NCBI GenBank assembly: GCA_964016885.1
Contig: OZ024748.1
Coordinates: forward strand, 29,167,848 to 29,231,847
Direction: 5' to 3'
DNA: 64,000 bases
Source: Eledone cirrhosa
Taxonomy: Eukaryota; Mollusca; Cephalopoda; Octopoda; Eledonidae
Positions within the stretch are counted from its first letter, which is position 1; each line of letters starts with the position of its first letter. The notes below the pieces were generated by a model. It did not search any database. It was not told the DNA's origin and saw nothing but the letters and a program-made list of their open reading frames with translations. The translations under genes were made by a program, and so were the position numbers. Below are positions 15,401 through 27,600 of the stretch, in pieces.

Positions 15401-17865
15401 CTCTACCCTGAAACTACAGTAGTTAATATCACTAACTCCACCCTAAAACTACAGTAGTTAGTATCACTAACTCCACCCTGAAACTACAGTAGTTAGAATC
15501 ACTAACTCTACCCTGAAACTACAGTAGTTAATATCACTAACTCCACCCTAAAACTACAGTAGTTAGTATCACTAACTCCACCCTAAAACTACAGTAGTTA
15601 GTATCACTAACTCCACCCTAAAACTACAGTAGTTAGAATCACTAACTCCAACCTGAAACTACAGTAGTTAGAATCACTAACTCCACCCTAAAACTACAGT
15701 AGTTAATATCACTAACTCCACCCTGAAACTACAGTAGTTAGTATCACTAACTCCACCCTGAAACTACAGTAGTTAGTATCACTAACTCTACCCTAAAACT
15801 ACAGTAGTTAGTATCACTAACTCCACCCTGAAACTACAGTAGTTAGTATCACTAACTCCACCCTGAAACTACAGTAGTTAGAATCACTAACTCCACCCTG
15901 AAACTACAGTAGTTAGAATCACTAACTCCACCCTGAAACTACAGTAGTTAGTATCACTAACTCCACCCTGAAACTTCAGTAGTTAGTATCACTAACTCCA
16001 CCCTGAAACTTCAGTAGTTAGAGTCACTAACTCCACCCTAAAACTACAGTAGTTAGAATCACTAACTCCACCCTAAAACTACAGTAGTTAGAATCACTAA
16101 CTCTACCCTGAAACTACAGTAGTTAGAATCACTAACTCCACCCTGAAACTACAGTAGTTAGTATCACTAACTCCACCCTGAAACTTCAGTAGTTAGAATC
16201 ACTAACTCCACCCTGAAACTACAGTAGTTAGTATCACTAACTCCACCCTGAAACTTCAGTAGTTAGAATCACTAACTCCACCCTGAAACTACAGTAGTTA
16301 GAATCACTAACTCCACCCTAAAACTACAGTAGTTAGTATCACTAACTCCACCCTGAAACTTCAGTAGTTAGAATCACTAACTCCACCCTGAAACTTCAGT
16401 AGTTAGAATCACTAACTCCACCCTGAAACTACAGTAGTTAGTATCACTAACTCCACCCTGAAACTTCAGTAGTTAGAATCACTAACTCCACCCTGAAACT
16501 ACAGTAGTTAGAATCACTAACTCCACCCTGAAACTACAGTAGTTAGAATCACTAACTCCACCCTGAAACTACAGTAGTTAGAATCACTAACTCCACCCTA
16601 AAACTACAGTAGTTAGTATCACTAACTCCACCCTGAAACTTCAGTAGTTAGAATCACTAACTCCACCCTGAAACTTCAGTAGTTAGAATCACTAACTCCA
16701 CCCTGAAACTACAGTAGTTAGTATCACTAACTCCACCCTGAAACTTCAGTAGTTAGAATCACTAACTCCACCCTGAAACTACAGTAGTTAGAATCACTAA
16801 CTCCACCCTGAAACTTCAGTAGTTAGAATCACTAACTCCACCCTAAAACTACAGTAGTTAGAATCACTAACTCCACCCTGAAACTTCAGTAATTAGAATC
16901 ACTAACTCCACCCTGAAACTACAGTAGTTAGAATCACTAACTCCACCCTGAAACTTCAGTAATTAGAATCACTAACTCCACCCTAAAACTACAGTAATTA
17001 GTATCACTAACTCTACCCTAAAACTACAGTAGTTAGTATCACTAACTCCACCCTGAAACTACAGTAGTTAGTATCACTAACTCCACCCTGAAACTACAGT
17101 AGTTAGAATCACTAACTCCACCCTGAAACTACAGTAGTTAGAATCACTAACTCCACCCTGAAACTACAGTAGTTAGTATCACTAACTCCACCCTGAAACT
17201 GCAGTAGTTAGAATCACTAACTCGACCCTAAAACTACAGTAGTTAGAATCACTAACTCCACCCTGAAACTTCAGTAATTAGAATCACTAACTCCACCCTG
17301 AAACTTCAGTAGTTAGTATCACTAACTCCACCCTGAAACTTCAGTAATTAGTATCACTAACTCCACCCTGAAACTACAGTAGTTAGAATCACTAACTCCA
17401 CCCTGAAACTTCAGTAGTTAGAATCACTAACTCCACCCTAAAACTACAGTAGTTAGAATCACTAACTCCACCCTGAAACTTCAGTAGTTAGAATCATTAA
17501 CTCCACCCTGAAACTACAGTAGTTAGAATCACTAAGTCCACCCTGAAACTACAGTAGTTAGTATCACTAACTCCACCCTAAAACTACAGTAGTTAGTATC
17601 ACTAACTCCACCCTGAAACTACAGTAGTTAGTATCACTAACTCCACCCTGAAACTACAGTAGTTAGTATCACTAACTCCACCCTGAAACTACAGTAGTTA
17701 GAATCACTAACTCTACCCTGAAACTACAGTAGTTAGTATCACTAACTCCACCCTGAAACTACAGTAGTTAGTATCACTAACTCCACCCTGAAACTACAGT
17801 AGTTAGTATCATTAACTCCACCCTGAAACTACAGTAGTTAGTATCACTAACTCCACCCTAAAACT
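12440..17865. repeat. Higher-order repeat: ~2.24 and ~2.52-kb blocks (64 and 72 monomers)
   Basis: Diagnostic variants recur in the same order: GCAGTAG at 12441, 14681 and 17201; ACTAAGTCCA at 12771, 15011 and 17531; AAACTATTTT at 13101, 15341 and 17861. Spacings are 2,240 bp (64 monomers) and 2,520 bp (72 monomers). The extra eight monomers (280 bp) come from a local duplication around 16281 and 16561. Confidence 0.9.
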
Positions 17866-18631
17866 ATTTTAGTTAGTATCACTAACTCCACCCTGAAACT
17901 TCAGTAGTTAGTATCACTAACTCCACCCTAAAACTACAGTAGTTAGAATAACTAACTCCACCCTGAAACTACAGTAGTTAGAATCACTAACTCCACCCTG
18001 AAACTTCAGTAGTTAGTATCACTAACTCCACCCTAAAACTACAGTAGTTAGTATCACTAACTCCACCCTGAAACTACAGTAGTTAGAATCACTAACTCCA
18101 CCCTGAAACTATTGTAGTTAGTTTCATTAACTCCACCCTAAAACTACAGTAGTTAGTATCACTAACTCCACCCTAAAACTACAGTAGTTAGTATCACTAA
18201 TTTCACTTTGAAACTAGAATTGTTAGTATCACTAAAATAGTTAGTATTACTGATGTCATCATAATATTAAATTTACTCTACCTTAAAACTGATCACTAGT
18301 CAGTTTCTACATTTTCAATTGCTATATCTTCCAACAAAGGATATAACATTAGCTGGAAATTTAAATAATGTTAGTTTTATACAGAACAGGTTTAATCTAT
18401 GTCTGCTGTATTATTATATTAGTCTCCCAACTCTTGTAAGATATATTATAGTCATGTTTTATATAATTAATATATAATATAATTTATATAATTAATTTTT
18501 ATATCGTTGACTGTTGTTCATTTTATGTTATTGCTTGTCTTTTTTTAGTCTCCTATTTAAATTATTCTCATTTCATATTGCATTTTTTTTTAAAATTAAA
18601 ACAAAATCTCCACCAAATTATTTTACTAAAG

Positions 18632-18786
18632 AAAAGGAAGAAAAGGAATATGGGGCGTTTACGTCAAAGAAGGCATAAGAAGAATCATCGGTTGACACAA
18701 TTTATTTTAGCTCGTCAGGCTCAGAAAGAAGTGAGGAAACAAGAGGAGGAGGCTGTGCAATTGGATAAAGCTAGAGAAAGATTAAG
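18632..18786 (+). CDS. SAFB: SAFB-like copy A, first visible exon (charged coiled region)
   Basis: The acceptor is TTACTAAAG at 18631 and the donor AG|GTTTGT at 18787. The exon enters in phase 0 and leaves in phase 2. It encodes a basic start (KRKKRNMGRLRQRRHKKNH) followed by an acidic helix (RKQEEEA) and DKARERLR. An in-frame ATG at 18650 could be mistaken for a start, but the phase match to copy B exon 61912-62054 supports an internal exon. The exact acceptor is inferred, because copy B has a stop at 61879 in this frame and so excludes a farther upstream acceptor there. Confidence 0.72.
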
Positions 18787-21700
18787 GTTTGTTGAAAATT
18801 CTTTGACACTTGAATTTTTTAGTGTAAGGTTGCATGGTTGTATGCTTAAGAAGTTCACTTTACAACTATGTAGTTTTTGATTCAGTTCATTGTACAGCAC
18901 AATGGGTTAACTAAACCTCGGGTGGGCCAATGCTTTGTAAGTGAAGTGTGGTAGATGAATACTATGTTAAAGCTTATCTAAAGGATTGTTGTTGGTTTTT
19001 GGTGATAGGTTTAACTCCTCATCAGTTGATGGTGTTAAATGACATGAAAATCAGAATCTGTAAAATATATTGAGTGGTATATACATTCTGAGTAAAATCC
19101 CGTTGAAGTCAACTCAGGTGGATAAAATAAAAGTACCAATAGAGTGCTGGTGTCGATATAATCGACTTTCCCCTCCCTACGAATTGCCAGCCTTGCATCT
19201 AAATTAGAAATCCTATTTATGTTGTTTGTTTAAATTGTTTTAACTACCTCATGGTGTATTTATTTTTAATATCTCATAATCGAGTGGGTGGTTTGAACAC
19301 CATCAAAAACCTTTGACTCTACCTAGGGTCGAAGAAATTGTAGCAAGCAGTGACACTATTTTATCACGGTGGAGTAATTTGGTCGTGCTTTGTCACTCGC
19401 CAGCCCTTAGGGTTGGTGGCGTATGAATACAAAAGATGACTTCCGCCCAGCAGTGGCTTCACGCCTTTTATCAGTTCTAGCTAGCAATTGCACTTGGCAT
19501 TTCGTCAACACCAGCACCTCACAAGTGGCTTTCCTGGTCAATGCACCATCTTTCAAAACTACCTAGCAGTTGCGTTTGGCATTTCATCAACACCATTACC
19601 TTACATTTAGCTTTCCCGGTCGATGAACCATCTTTCACAACTACCTAGCAGCTGTGCTTTCCATTTCGTCGGCACCAGAACCTCACAAGTGGCTTTCCCA
19701 GTCAATGGCTTCCTTACTCCTATGATTTTGCTCTCTAACAATGAGAGTAGTTTAATTATACGGCTTTTTGGAGATTTACTGTAACTGACAACTTGGTTCC
19801 AAACTGCTTGCCTTTAAGAGATTTGCCATTACATGTCAGCTTTGTTACACAAAATCTGTGTACCACTTCACACCCTTTGTACATGCGTCCATGTCAAGCA
19901 AAAATAAATCTTTATTATGTTTAACTATGCCTTCTGATCTTTCCAACTGGACTAAACATAAACACGCAGCCTTACATCTCTATCTTCTTTAAGGATATAA
20001 TCTCCGCTACCAATACAGAATACAGCTAAAGTAATCTCACTTAAAAATGATATGTTGGAATAGCTTTCCTCAGTGTCTTTTCAAGATCCAAGGAAGAGCT
20101 CATCTCTTCCTTGCAAGTTAAAGAAATACCTATCAAGCATACACTTCTTCCACTCTTGCTGCACTGAACTGTTATTAGTGTTGGTGTTAATGGTTAACTT
20201 CAGGTTAACTTTAACAAACAGGCTTATGAACAAAGGCATTCCAGTCGTGACCATCCTAGCTTTTTAGGGTTATCCAGAACTACCTTATGTAATATGTCTG
20301 TTCTTTATGCTAATGGCATGTTATTTAATAGAGATTTCTTGGGGATTGAGTGATCACCGAGAGGATTTATAAATTGTATCTGTACATGTGTATTTCAATC
20401 AGGCTGAGTGATCGCAGAGACACCAATAATTGTACCTCTACAAGATATGTATTTAGTGTTATGTGGATGTTATTTTGTGACTTAAATGTCTTTGCCCAGA
20501 AAACAGTCTAACACCAATAATGTTGTTCCATCATCTGACACAGTGATTTTATTATCTTGTCTAACTGTCACTTGATTCTCTTTCCCTGGGAATAAAATAA
20601 GTAGTTTATATATTAACCCTATATCAATAGGCTTTTCTTTATACTCCTTACCATTAAACATTTTATTACCATATTTCTAATGAAATACACTTTATTTAAA
20701 TTAATCAATAAAGAAATTTGAGGGATTTACTAAAATTCTTATTATTACTAAAAACAGTAATTTAACATGATTATTATATAAAGTTGTTGGAAGATTATAA
20801 TTTAGGTAGGAAACACTTTAAAACATGGGGTTATCTTTCACAGAACCTGAGCCCAAAAGGGCTAAAAAAATAATGTTAAGATATCAACAACCTCATCTGA
20901 TATTTCTAATATTTAAGGTTAATAAATTGGCATATAAAAAAAATACATATTTTTTCCTAAATTCCAAAGAAAGTATGTTTGATATTTTTCAGAGTATTAT
21001 GAGAATGTATAGACTCAGTTCAGTGTGTGATAGGGACTGGGAACATTTTCATTCTATTTTGATTTTTTCCAAGTATTTCTTGGTGATGTCTTTATATTGT
21101 TTTATACTTCTCAGGCTGGAGAGAAGAAAGCTGGAGAAAGAAAAACTATTAAGATATAGAATGGAAAAAGAAATTCTTCAAAAGGAAAGGCTGAAAGCTG
21201 AGATGATGAGGTGAGTAAATCAGAAAATATTCTTACTATACCATTATGAACTTAATGGTATCTTATTAATTATCTTTGACATTATTTAGTCAATTGAGTT
21301 AATTTACTACTCGCCGTCAAGGCTAACGAACTAACTGATAGAATACAGCATGGCAAAGTAGCCGATAGAATACAGCAACAATAATATTAATAATAGCCAG
21401 TCAATTGAGTTAATTTACTTATTCCTCTCCCTCCTCTTGGCTACCTTTTCTATTTGTTTTGTTTATTGGTTGGTTTTGGTTGTTGGCAATAGGATCTTTT
21501 AAATAGATTTTACTTTGTGGAAAGTAGTCTGAAATGTAATTCATATGTGTGACATGATAACAACACTCAACAATATGTTATCAAATGTATAAAAATATAT
21601 TGTAATGTAAATCTGTTGAAAAAATATATAATTCTTCCTAAATTCCAAACAAAATATGTTGTTCTTCAGGTTAGAGACAATAAATCTGGAGAAAGAAAAA

Positions 21701-24587
21701 CTATTGAGATATAGATTGGAAAGTGAACTTCTTCAAAAGGAAAGACTTAAAGCTGAGATGATGATGTGAGTAATTCAGATTATTTTCTTACTATATCATT
21801 ATCAACATTTTAATTGTTTTTGACATCATTTAGTCAATTGAGTTAATTACTTATTCCTCTCCCTCCTCTTGGTAACCCTTTCTATTTGTTTTGTTTATTG
21901 GTGGTTTTGGTTGTTGGCAATAGGATCTTCTGAATAGATTTTACTGAGTGGAAAGTAGTCTGAAATATGATTCATATGTGTGACATGATAACAGCATGTG
22001 GTTTAAGGTAATTTTCTCTGTTAAAGCAGAGATTAGCCTTGCTGAGCTCCACAACAAGCTTCATATTCATGATGGGCTCCTTCTTCTGGCAATATTTTAT
22101 GGCTGGATGTCCTTCTTGGTGCCAACCATTTTAGTCACCCCTTTACAACATGCAAAGATACAGAGTACCTATTTTAAACTAGATACACACAGTTTGACAT
22201 GATAACTTATGTATGAAAAAATATTGTAATGAAGATGTGTAGCAGCCATAATAAACCAGTGGTAGTGGGGATCTTTGACTCAGCAGTCATCTTGCATCTT
22301 AAACAACCACTAGCTATATGTAAACTACACTGAGGAAGTATTTATGTAGTCACTCAGCCTGCTAGTAATAACAGCCAAATCTCACCATGCCACCTTAAAA
22401 AGATGAAGGATACATCTTCTGGCTGCTTATCCACTACTGCAGTTGTTTACTACTATTAACTTTATTTTGTTGTTTACTGTTCCTTGTTTTTAGGCTGGAA
22501 ATGAGACATTCCATGAAAAGACCTTTTGATCGAAGCAACGTACGTGAGGAAGATCTCTGGGAGGAACCTAAACGTTCCAGGATAAGCAATTCCAACAACT
22601 CCTTGAGGTTTGAACTTCCATTCCAGAATGAATCTCAGTAAGTTATGTGTGATGAATGATAATATTTCTGTCATTGCTTTATTATTGTTGTTGTTATGGC
22701 TGTTATTGATTTATTGTTACTGTTGTTGTTATGGCTGTTATTGATTTATTGTTACTGTTGTTGTTATGTCTGTTATTGATTTATTGTTACTGTTGTTGTT
22801 ATGTCTGTTATTGATTTATTGTTACTGTTGTTGTTATGTCTGTTATTGATTTATTGTTACTGTTGTTGTTATGTCTGTTATTGATTTATTGTTACCGTTG
22901 TTGTTATGTATGTTATTGATTTATTATTACTGTTGTTATGTCTGTTATTGATTTATTGTTACTGTTGTTGTTATGTCTGTTATTGATTTATTGTTACTGT
23001 TGTTATGTCTGTTGTTGATTTATTGTTACTGTTGTTGTTATGTCTGTTATTGATTTATTGTTACTGTTGTTATGTCTGTTGTTGATTTATTGTTACTGTT
23101 GTTATATCTGTTGTTGATTTATTGTTACTGTTGTTGTTATGTCTGTTATTGATTTATTGTTACTGTTGTTATGTCTGTTGTTGATTTATTGTTACTGTTG
23201 TTATATCTGTTATTGATTTATTGTTACCGTTGTTGTTATGTATGTTATTGATTTATTATTACTGTTGTTATGTATGTTATTGATTTATTATTACTGTTGT
23301 TATGTCTGTTATTGATTTATTGTTACTGTTGTTGTTATGTCTGTTATTGATTTATTGTTACTGTTGTTATGTCTGTTATTGATTTATTGTTACTGTTGTT
23401 ATGTCTGTTGTTGATTTATTGTTACTGTTGTTATATCTGTTGTTGATTTATTGTTACTGTTGTTGTTATGCCTGTCATTAATTTATTGTTACTGTTGTTG
23501 TTATGTCTGTTATTGATTTATTATTACTGTTGTTGTTATGGCTGTTATTGATTTATTGTTACTGTTGTTATGTCTGTTGATTTATTGTTACTGTTGTTGT
23601 CTGTTATTGATTTATTATTACTGGTATGACCGGTATTACTGGTATGGCAGTGGATTGGCAGTATCGGTAGAGGGTAGGACGCCATGCTTTCCAGCATAGT
23701 TACGTCCCTTTATGATCTGAGTTCAAATCCCGCCGAGGTTGACTTTGCCTTTCATCCTTACGAGGTCGATAAAATAAAGTACCAGTAATGCACTGGATAA
23801 TTGCTGGCCTTGTGCCTAAAGTAGAAACAATTATTACTGGTATGACCTTATAAACACCCTTTTGCCTTTCTTACCTTTGTGTATGTTTTTTCATTTCATC
23901 CCCCTTTCTCTCCCTCTCAGCTACTATGAATATGATCATATTGGTGGTGAAAGACATGTGGAACTTTATGAGAGAGAAATGAAGAGAAGGGAGATGGGTC
24001 CTATCCGAGATATTCGAGACAGAGAGGACAGACAATCTGATGACCGGTCTCGAACAGATGAAAAACTTGGAAGGTAATTTTTGTTTTTCCTTTTTTTATC
24101 TTATATTAGTTTTTATTTATTTTTCTTTAGGTATTTATTTATATATTTATGTGTGTGAAAGATCATATATACATATATAAATATACTCACACATACATCT
24201 CACTTCCTCCATCATCCCACACCGTACAAAATTCTTTCCTCGGTCACTTTTGCACGGTTAAGATGTGTCTTGGTCTTCTCGTCAATATTCGCAAGTTCTT
24301 ATGTTCAAATGAATCATTGACTTGATTTCCTCATTTTTTCCTCTCTTTACATTGTCTCACCATTCATGTTTGTTTACCTGTCGCTCTTTCTCCACCCAAT
24401 TCTTTTTATCCCAATAACTTATTTTAGTTATTGTATCGCGCTAGTCTGAGGTATCTGGTCTTTAATGTGAAGAAATACCTATGATGGCTAGTAGACCACT
24501 GAAGATGGGTAGTCCTGGATTCTATTTCTAATTCTTCATTTTATTTATATATTACATTTGCAACAACACAGCATGCCATTTTTCATT

Positions 24588-24623
<36 letters not shown>

Positions 24624-27600
24624 TAACTCAAGACGGGTTCAATGAGTCTCTAATGCTCACTACCTCCCAGAAACCCAACAGTGACTATAAAATTATTACT
24701 GGCGATCTTAATGGTCATGTTGGACAACATTGTGATGACTATGATGGTGTCCATGGGGGTTATTGGTTTGGTACTAGAAATGAGGAAGGCTTCAGGATCC
24801 TGGAATTCTGTGATGCAAATGACCTGATTGTCTGCAACACAAACTTCAAAAAACATTAGTCATTTGATCATGTATAGATCAGGGGAGCACGCCAGCCAGA
24901 TAGACTTTATCCTTACTAGGAAACGAGACAAAGTGTCTGTTTTGAACACTAAGACGCTCCCTCATGAATAACGCGCCTCCCAACATAATTTAATAGTAAG
25001 TGACTTCATAGTCAGAACCAAACGTAATTGCCGCCAGAGAATACCTTAAGGAGAAGATTATGCTGAAATGTTGAAGGTATCTGGAATGGTGGGACATACT
25101 ATGGTCACCCGGATAGTAAACCAAGTAATACAGAATGGGGTCATACCAAATCACTAGCGTAGCAACATCATCATCAACTGTTACAAGGGCAAAGGAGACG
25201 CCCTGGATAGAGGAAACTATAGGGGTATTAAATTAGTTGACCAAATCATGAAAGTCACAGAAAGAGTTATTACTCAACTGATTAGAGACCAAATTGATCT
25301 AGATGAAATGCAATTTGGGTTTGTGCCAGGTAAAAGTACCACGCATGCTCTTTTCCTTGTACGGCAATTGAAGGAGAAGTACCTGGCTAACAGTAAACCC
25401 TTCTACACCTTAATCTGGTGGGCTCTTAGAAAACTAGGGGTGTAGAAGACATGGTGAAAAGGCTTCCAGTCCACACTGTAAGTGTGGTTGGAGCTAGGAA
25501 GGGCCTCCAGCTGTAAAAGAAACCTGCCAGAGACGCTTCCGTGTGAGCGAGACATGGTCTCCCGCAGCAAATGGAACAAAACCGTCTAACACATGCTAGC
25601 GTGGAAGATGGACGTTAAACGATGATGATGATGACATACACACATGCATAACACATCCTAATGCCAACCAATTTGCAGAGTTTACTAGCTGTATTCCATC
25701 ATGCTACATACACTTGTGAGGTTGTCTTGTCAACAGCAGGCTAAAAGGTACCTTCCCACCCCATGTAGTCTCCAATCTCTCATTACTTTTAGTGTTATTG
25801 TTGCCATCCTTGAACCAGTGGACCTTCATCACAATCCTGTGTCATTCCTTGACAATGTTCAGGAGATTATTCTTCACAAATTCCTCACATGTCTTACATA
25901 GTCTCTCTTTTTCATGTGTTCTATTTATTTCAAACATTCAACACTTTTTTTTTATACAACCTTCGCCCTCCTTCCACATCACATGCCTGTACCAACACTA
26001 AATCCCATTCCACTTCTACTCAGCTTTTCTCTCAGCTCTCTTCTGCTCTATCATTCAGGCACACTTACATTTAACATGCAATGAATGTGTAAATCTTTAT
26101 ATGTACATTTATATTTGTTTATATGTATTTATACATATACATGCACAAAGCAAGTTTTGGAGTTGTAAATGTATACACCAACCTCTATAGAACAGTGTTG
26201 ATGTATACACCAACTTTTATATAGGACAGTGTTGGTATATACACCAACCTCTACAATATGACAGTGTTGGTATATACACCAAACCCTATATAACAGTGTT
26301 GACATATACACCAACCTCTATATAGAACATTGTTGACATATACATCAACCTCTAGAATATGACAGTGTTGGTATATACACCAACCTCTATATAGAACAGT
26401 GTTGACATATACATCAACCTCTATATAGAACAGTGTTGATATATACACCAACCTTTATATAGAACAGTGTTGGTATATACACCAACCTCTATAATATGAC
26501 AGTGTTGTTATATACCCCATCCTCTGTATATGATAGTTTTGGGACATATAACAATGTTGGTGAATACACTAACCTATATATGTTAGTGTTGATGTATGTA
26601 CATCAACCTCTATACATGACAGTGTTGATGTATCTATATATGACTGTTGATATATACACCAACCTCTCTAAGTGTATCAAAATATCTCTTGTAGAATATG
26701 CTTCTAAACACTTTCTTGAAGTAAATTGCTAGCTTTGCATCTGATTTAACCCTTATATTTAGGATGCCCTATGAATTCAGAAGAGATATGGGAGTAAACC
26801 AGGAAAGATATATTGGCCCTGAATCAGGACAAGGAGACTCTGACAGACAAAATATATCAGCTCATGACAGGCTGGGCCGAATGAGAAATCCTTCTGGTAT
26901 GTTTTTATTGTAGTCTCACTATCAACATCATTTAATGTCTGCTTTCCCTGTTACATAGAAATGTATGTTTGTATTCCTTCTTCAGAAGATAGAATGAGAA
27001 ATAAAAGATTGAAATAGAAAGAGAGTGAGTGAGAAGAGGAAGAAACATTTTTTTAATTTTAAAATACAGGATCTTTTCGGTTTGATTGCCACCATTAAAG
27101 TTTATTGAACATTTTTTAATTTGGCACATATTGATGTAGTTTTCCAAGCTGAATTGCTGGAGTTGTTTCATTTTTTCCAGAAAAATGTTTTTAAAAGGTT
27201 ATTTAAGTTTGATATTTTTCACCCAGTCAGGAATCAGGATTTGGAAGCTGTCATCCCCAGTTTACACTTGTTACTATGGAAACAGTCTTCAATATATTGT
27301 CAACACGTGCTTCCTTGCAGACAAAACAGTTCTTATGTTCCGCTTGTTACTATGGAAACAGGCATGAATATATCTGTGGCTTACGATTGGCTAAAATTAC
27401 CCAAAATGTTCAATCTTTAATTGCTAATAACTCTTTATTTATTGATTTATAGCGAAAATGATTTTCATGACATTCATTAGCCTATAAATGTGTATTGTTA
27501 CACTGAATATGAAATCAATTCGAAGAGAAATGCCGCTGGCAGTCAAACTGAAAAGATCCTAAGTACATGTGTATTCTGTCACCCAATTTTGGGAATGCTG

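Larger units (their letters stand above)
1..18230. repeat. 35-bp satellite array (about 520 monomers)
   Basis: A head-to-tail tandem repeat with strict 35-bp period fills the left 18.2 kb and enters from beyond the left edge. A consensus monomer can be read at 211-245. Monomers differ mainly at a few sites: CTACAG versus CTTCAG, GTATC versus GAATC, and CCCTG versus CCCTA. Each monomer contains the dyad AGTTAGT-ATC-ACTAACT and, in CTACAG monomers, the odd palindrome AACTAC-A-GTAGTT. The right boundary decays through variant units at 18100-18240 (ATTGTAG, TTTCACTTTG, AACTAGAATTG). The array lies in an intron of a SAFB-like gene, 0.4 kb upstream of the exon at 18632. I see no open reading frame or transposon inside it. 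Confidence 0.98.
18787..21114 (+). other. Intron of copy A (2.3 kb)
   Basis: 18787-19900 is nearly identical to 62055-63060 of copy B. It includes the 3' half of a SINE (about 19090-19220) and an 82-bp tandem repeat. From about 19930 to 21057 it is unlike copy B, which has a short ACA-rich block there. Around 20900-20992 it contains a cassette resembling the acceptor side of the downstream 96-bp exons. Confidence 0.7.

Noticed and set aside
1..18230. CRISPR-like array of 35-bp repeats
   Set aside because: The repeats are directly adjacent with no unique spacers, and the context is a eukaryotic intron. It is a satellite.
18650..18880. Independent small gene starting at the ATG at 18650
   Set aside because: The paralogous exon in copy B is preceded by phase-matching exons and has the same donor, so this is an internal exon. 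Residues after 18786 are intron read-through.
26129..26451. Minus-strand proteins with repeated VYTNTVLYR-like units
   Set aside because: They are translations of a minisatellite whose unit is not a multiple of three throughout, and no start, splice or homology supports them.
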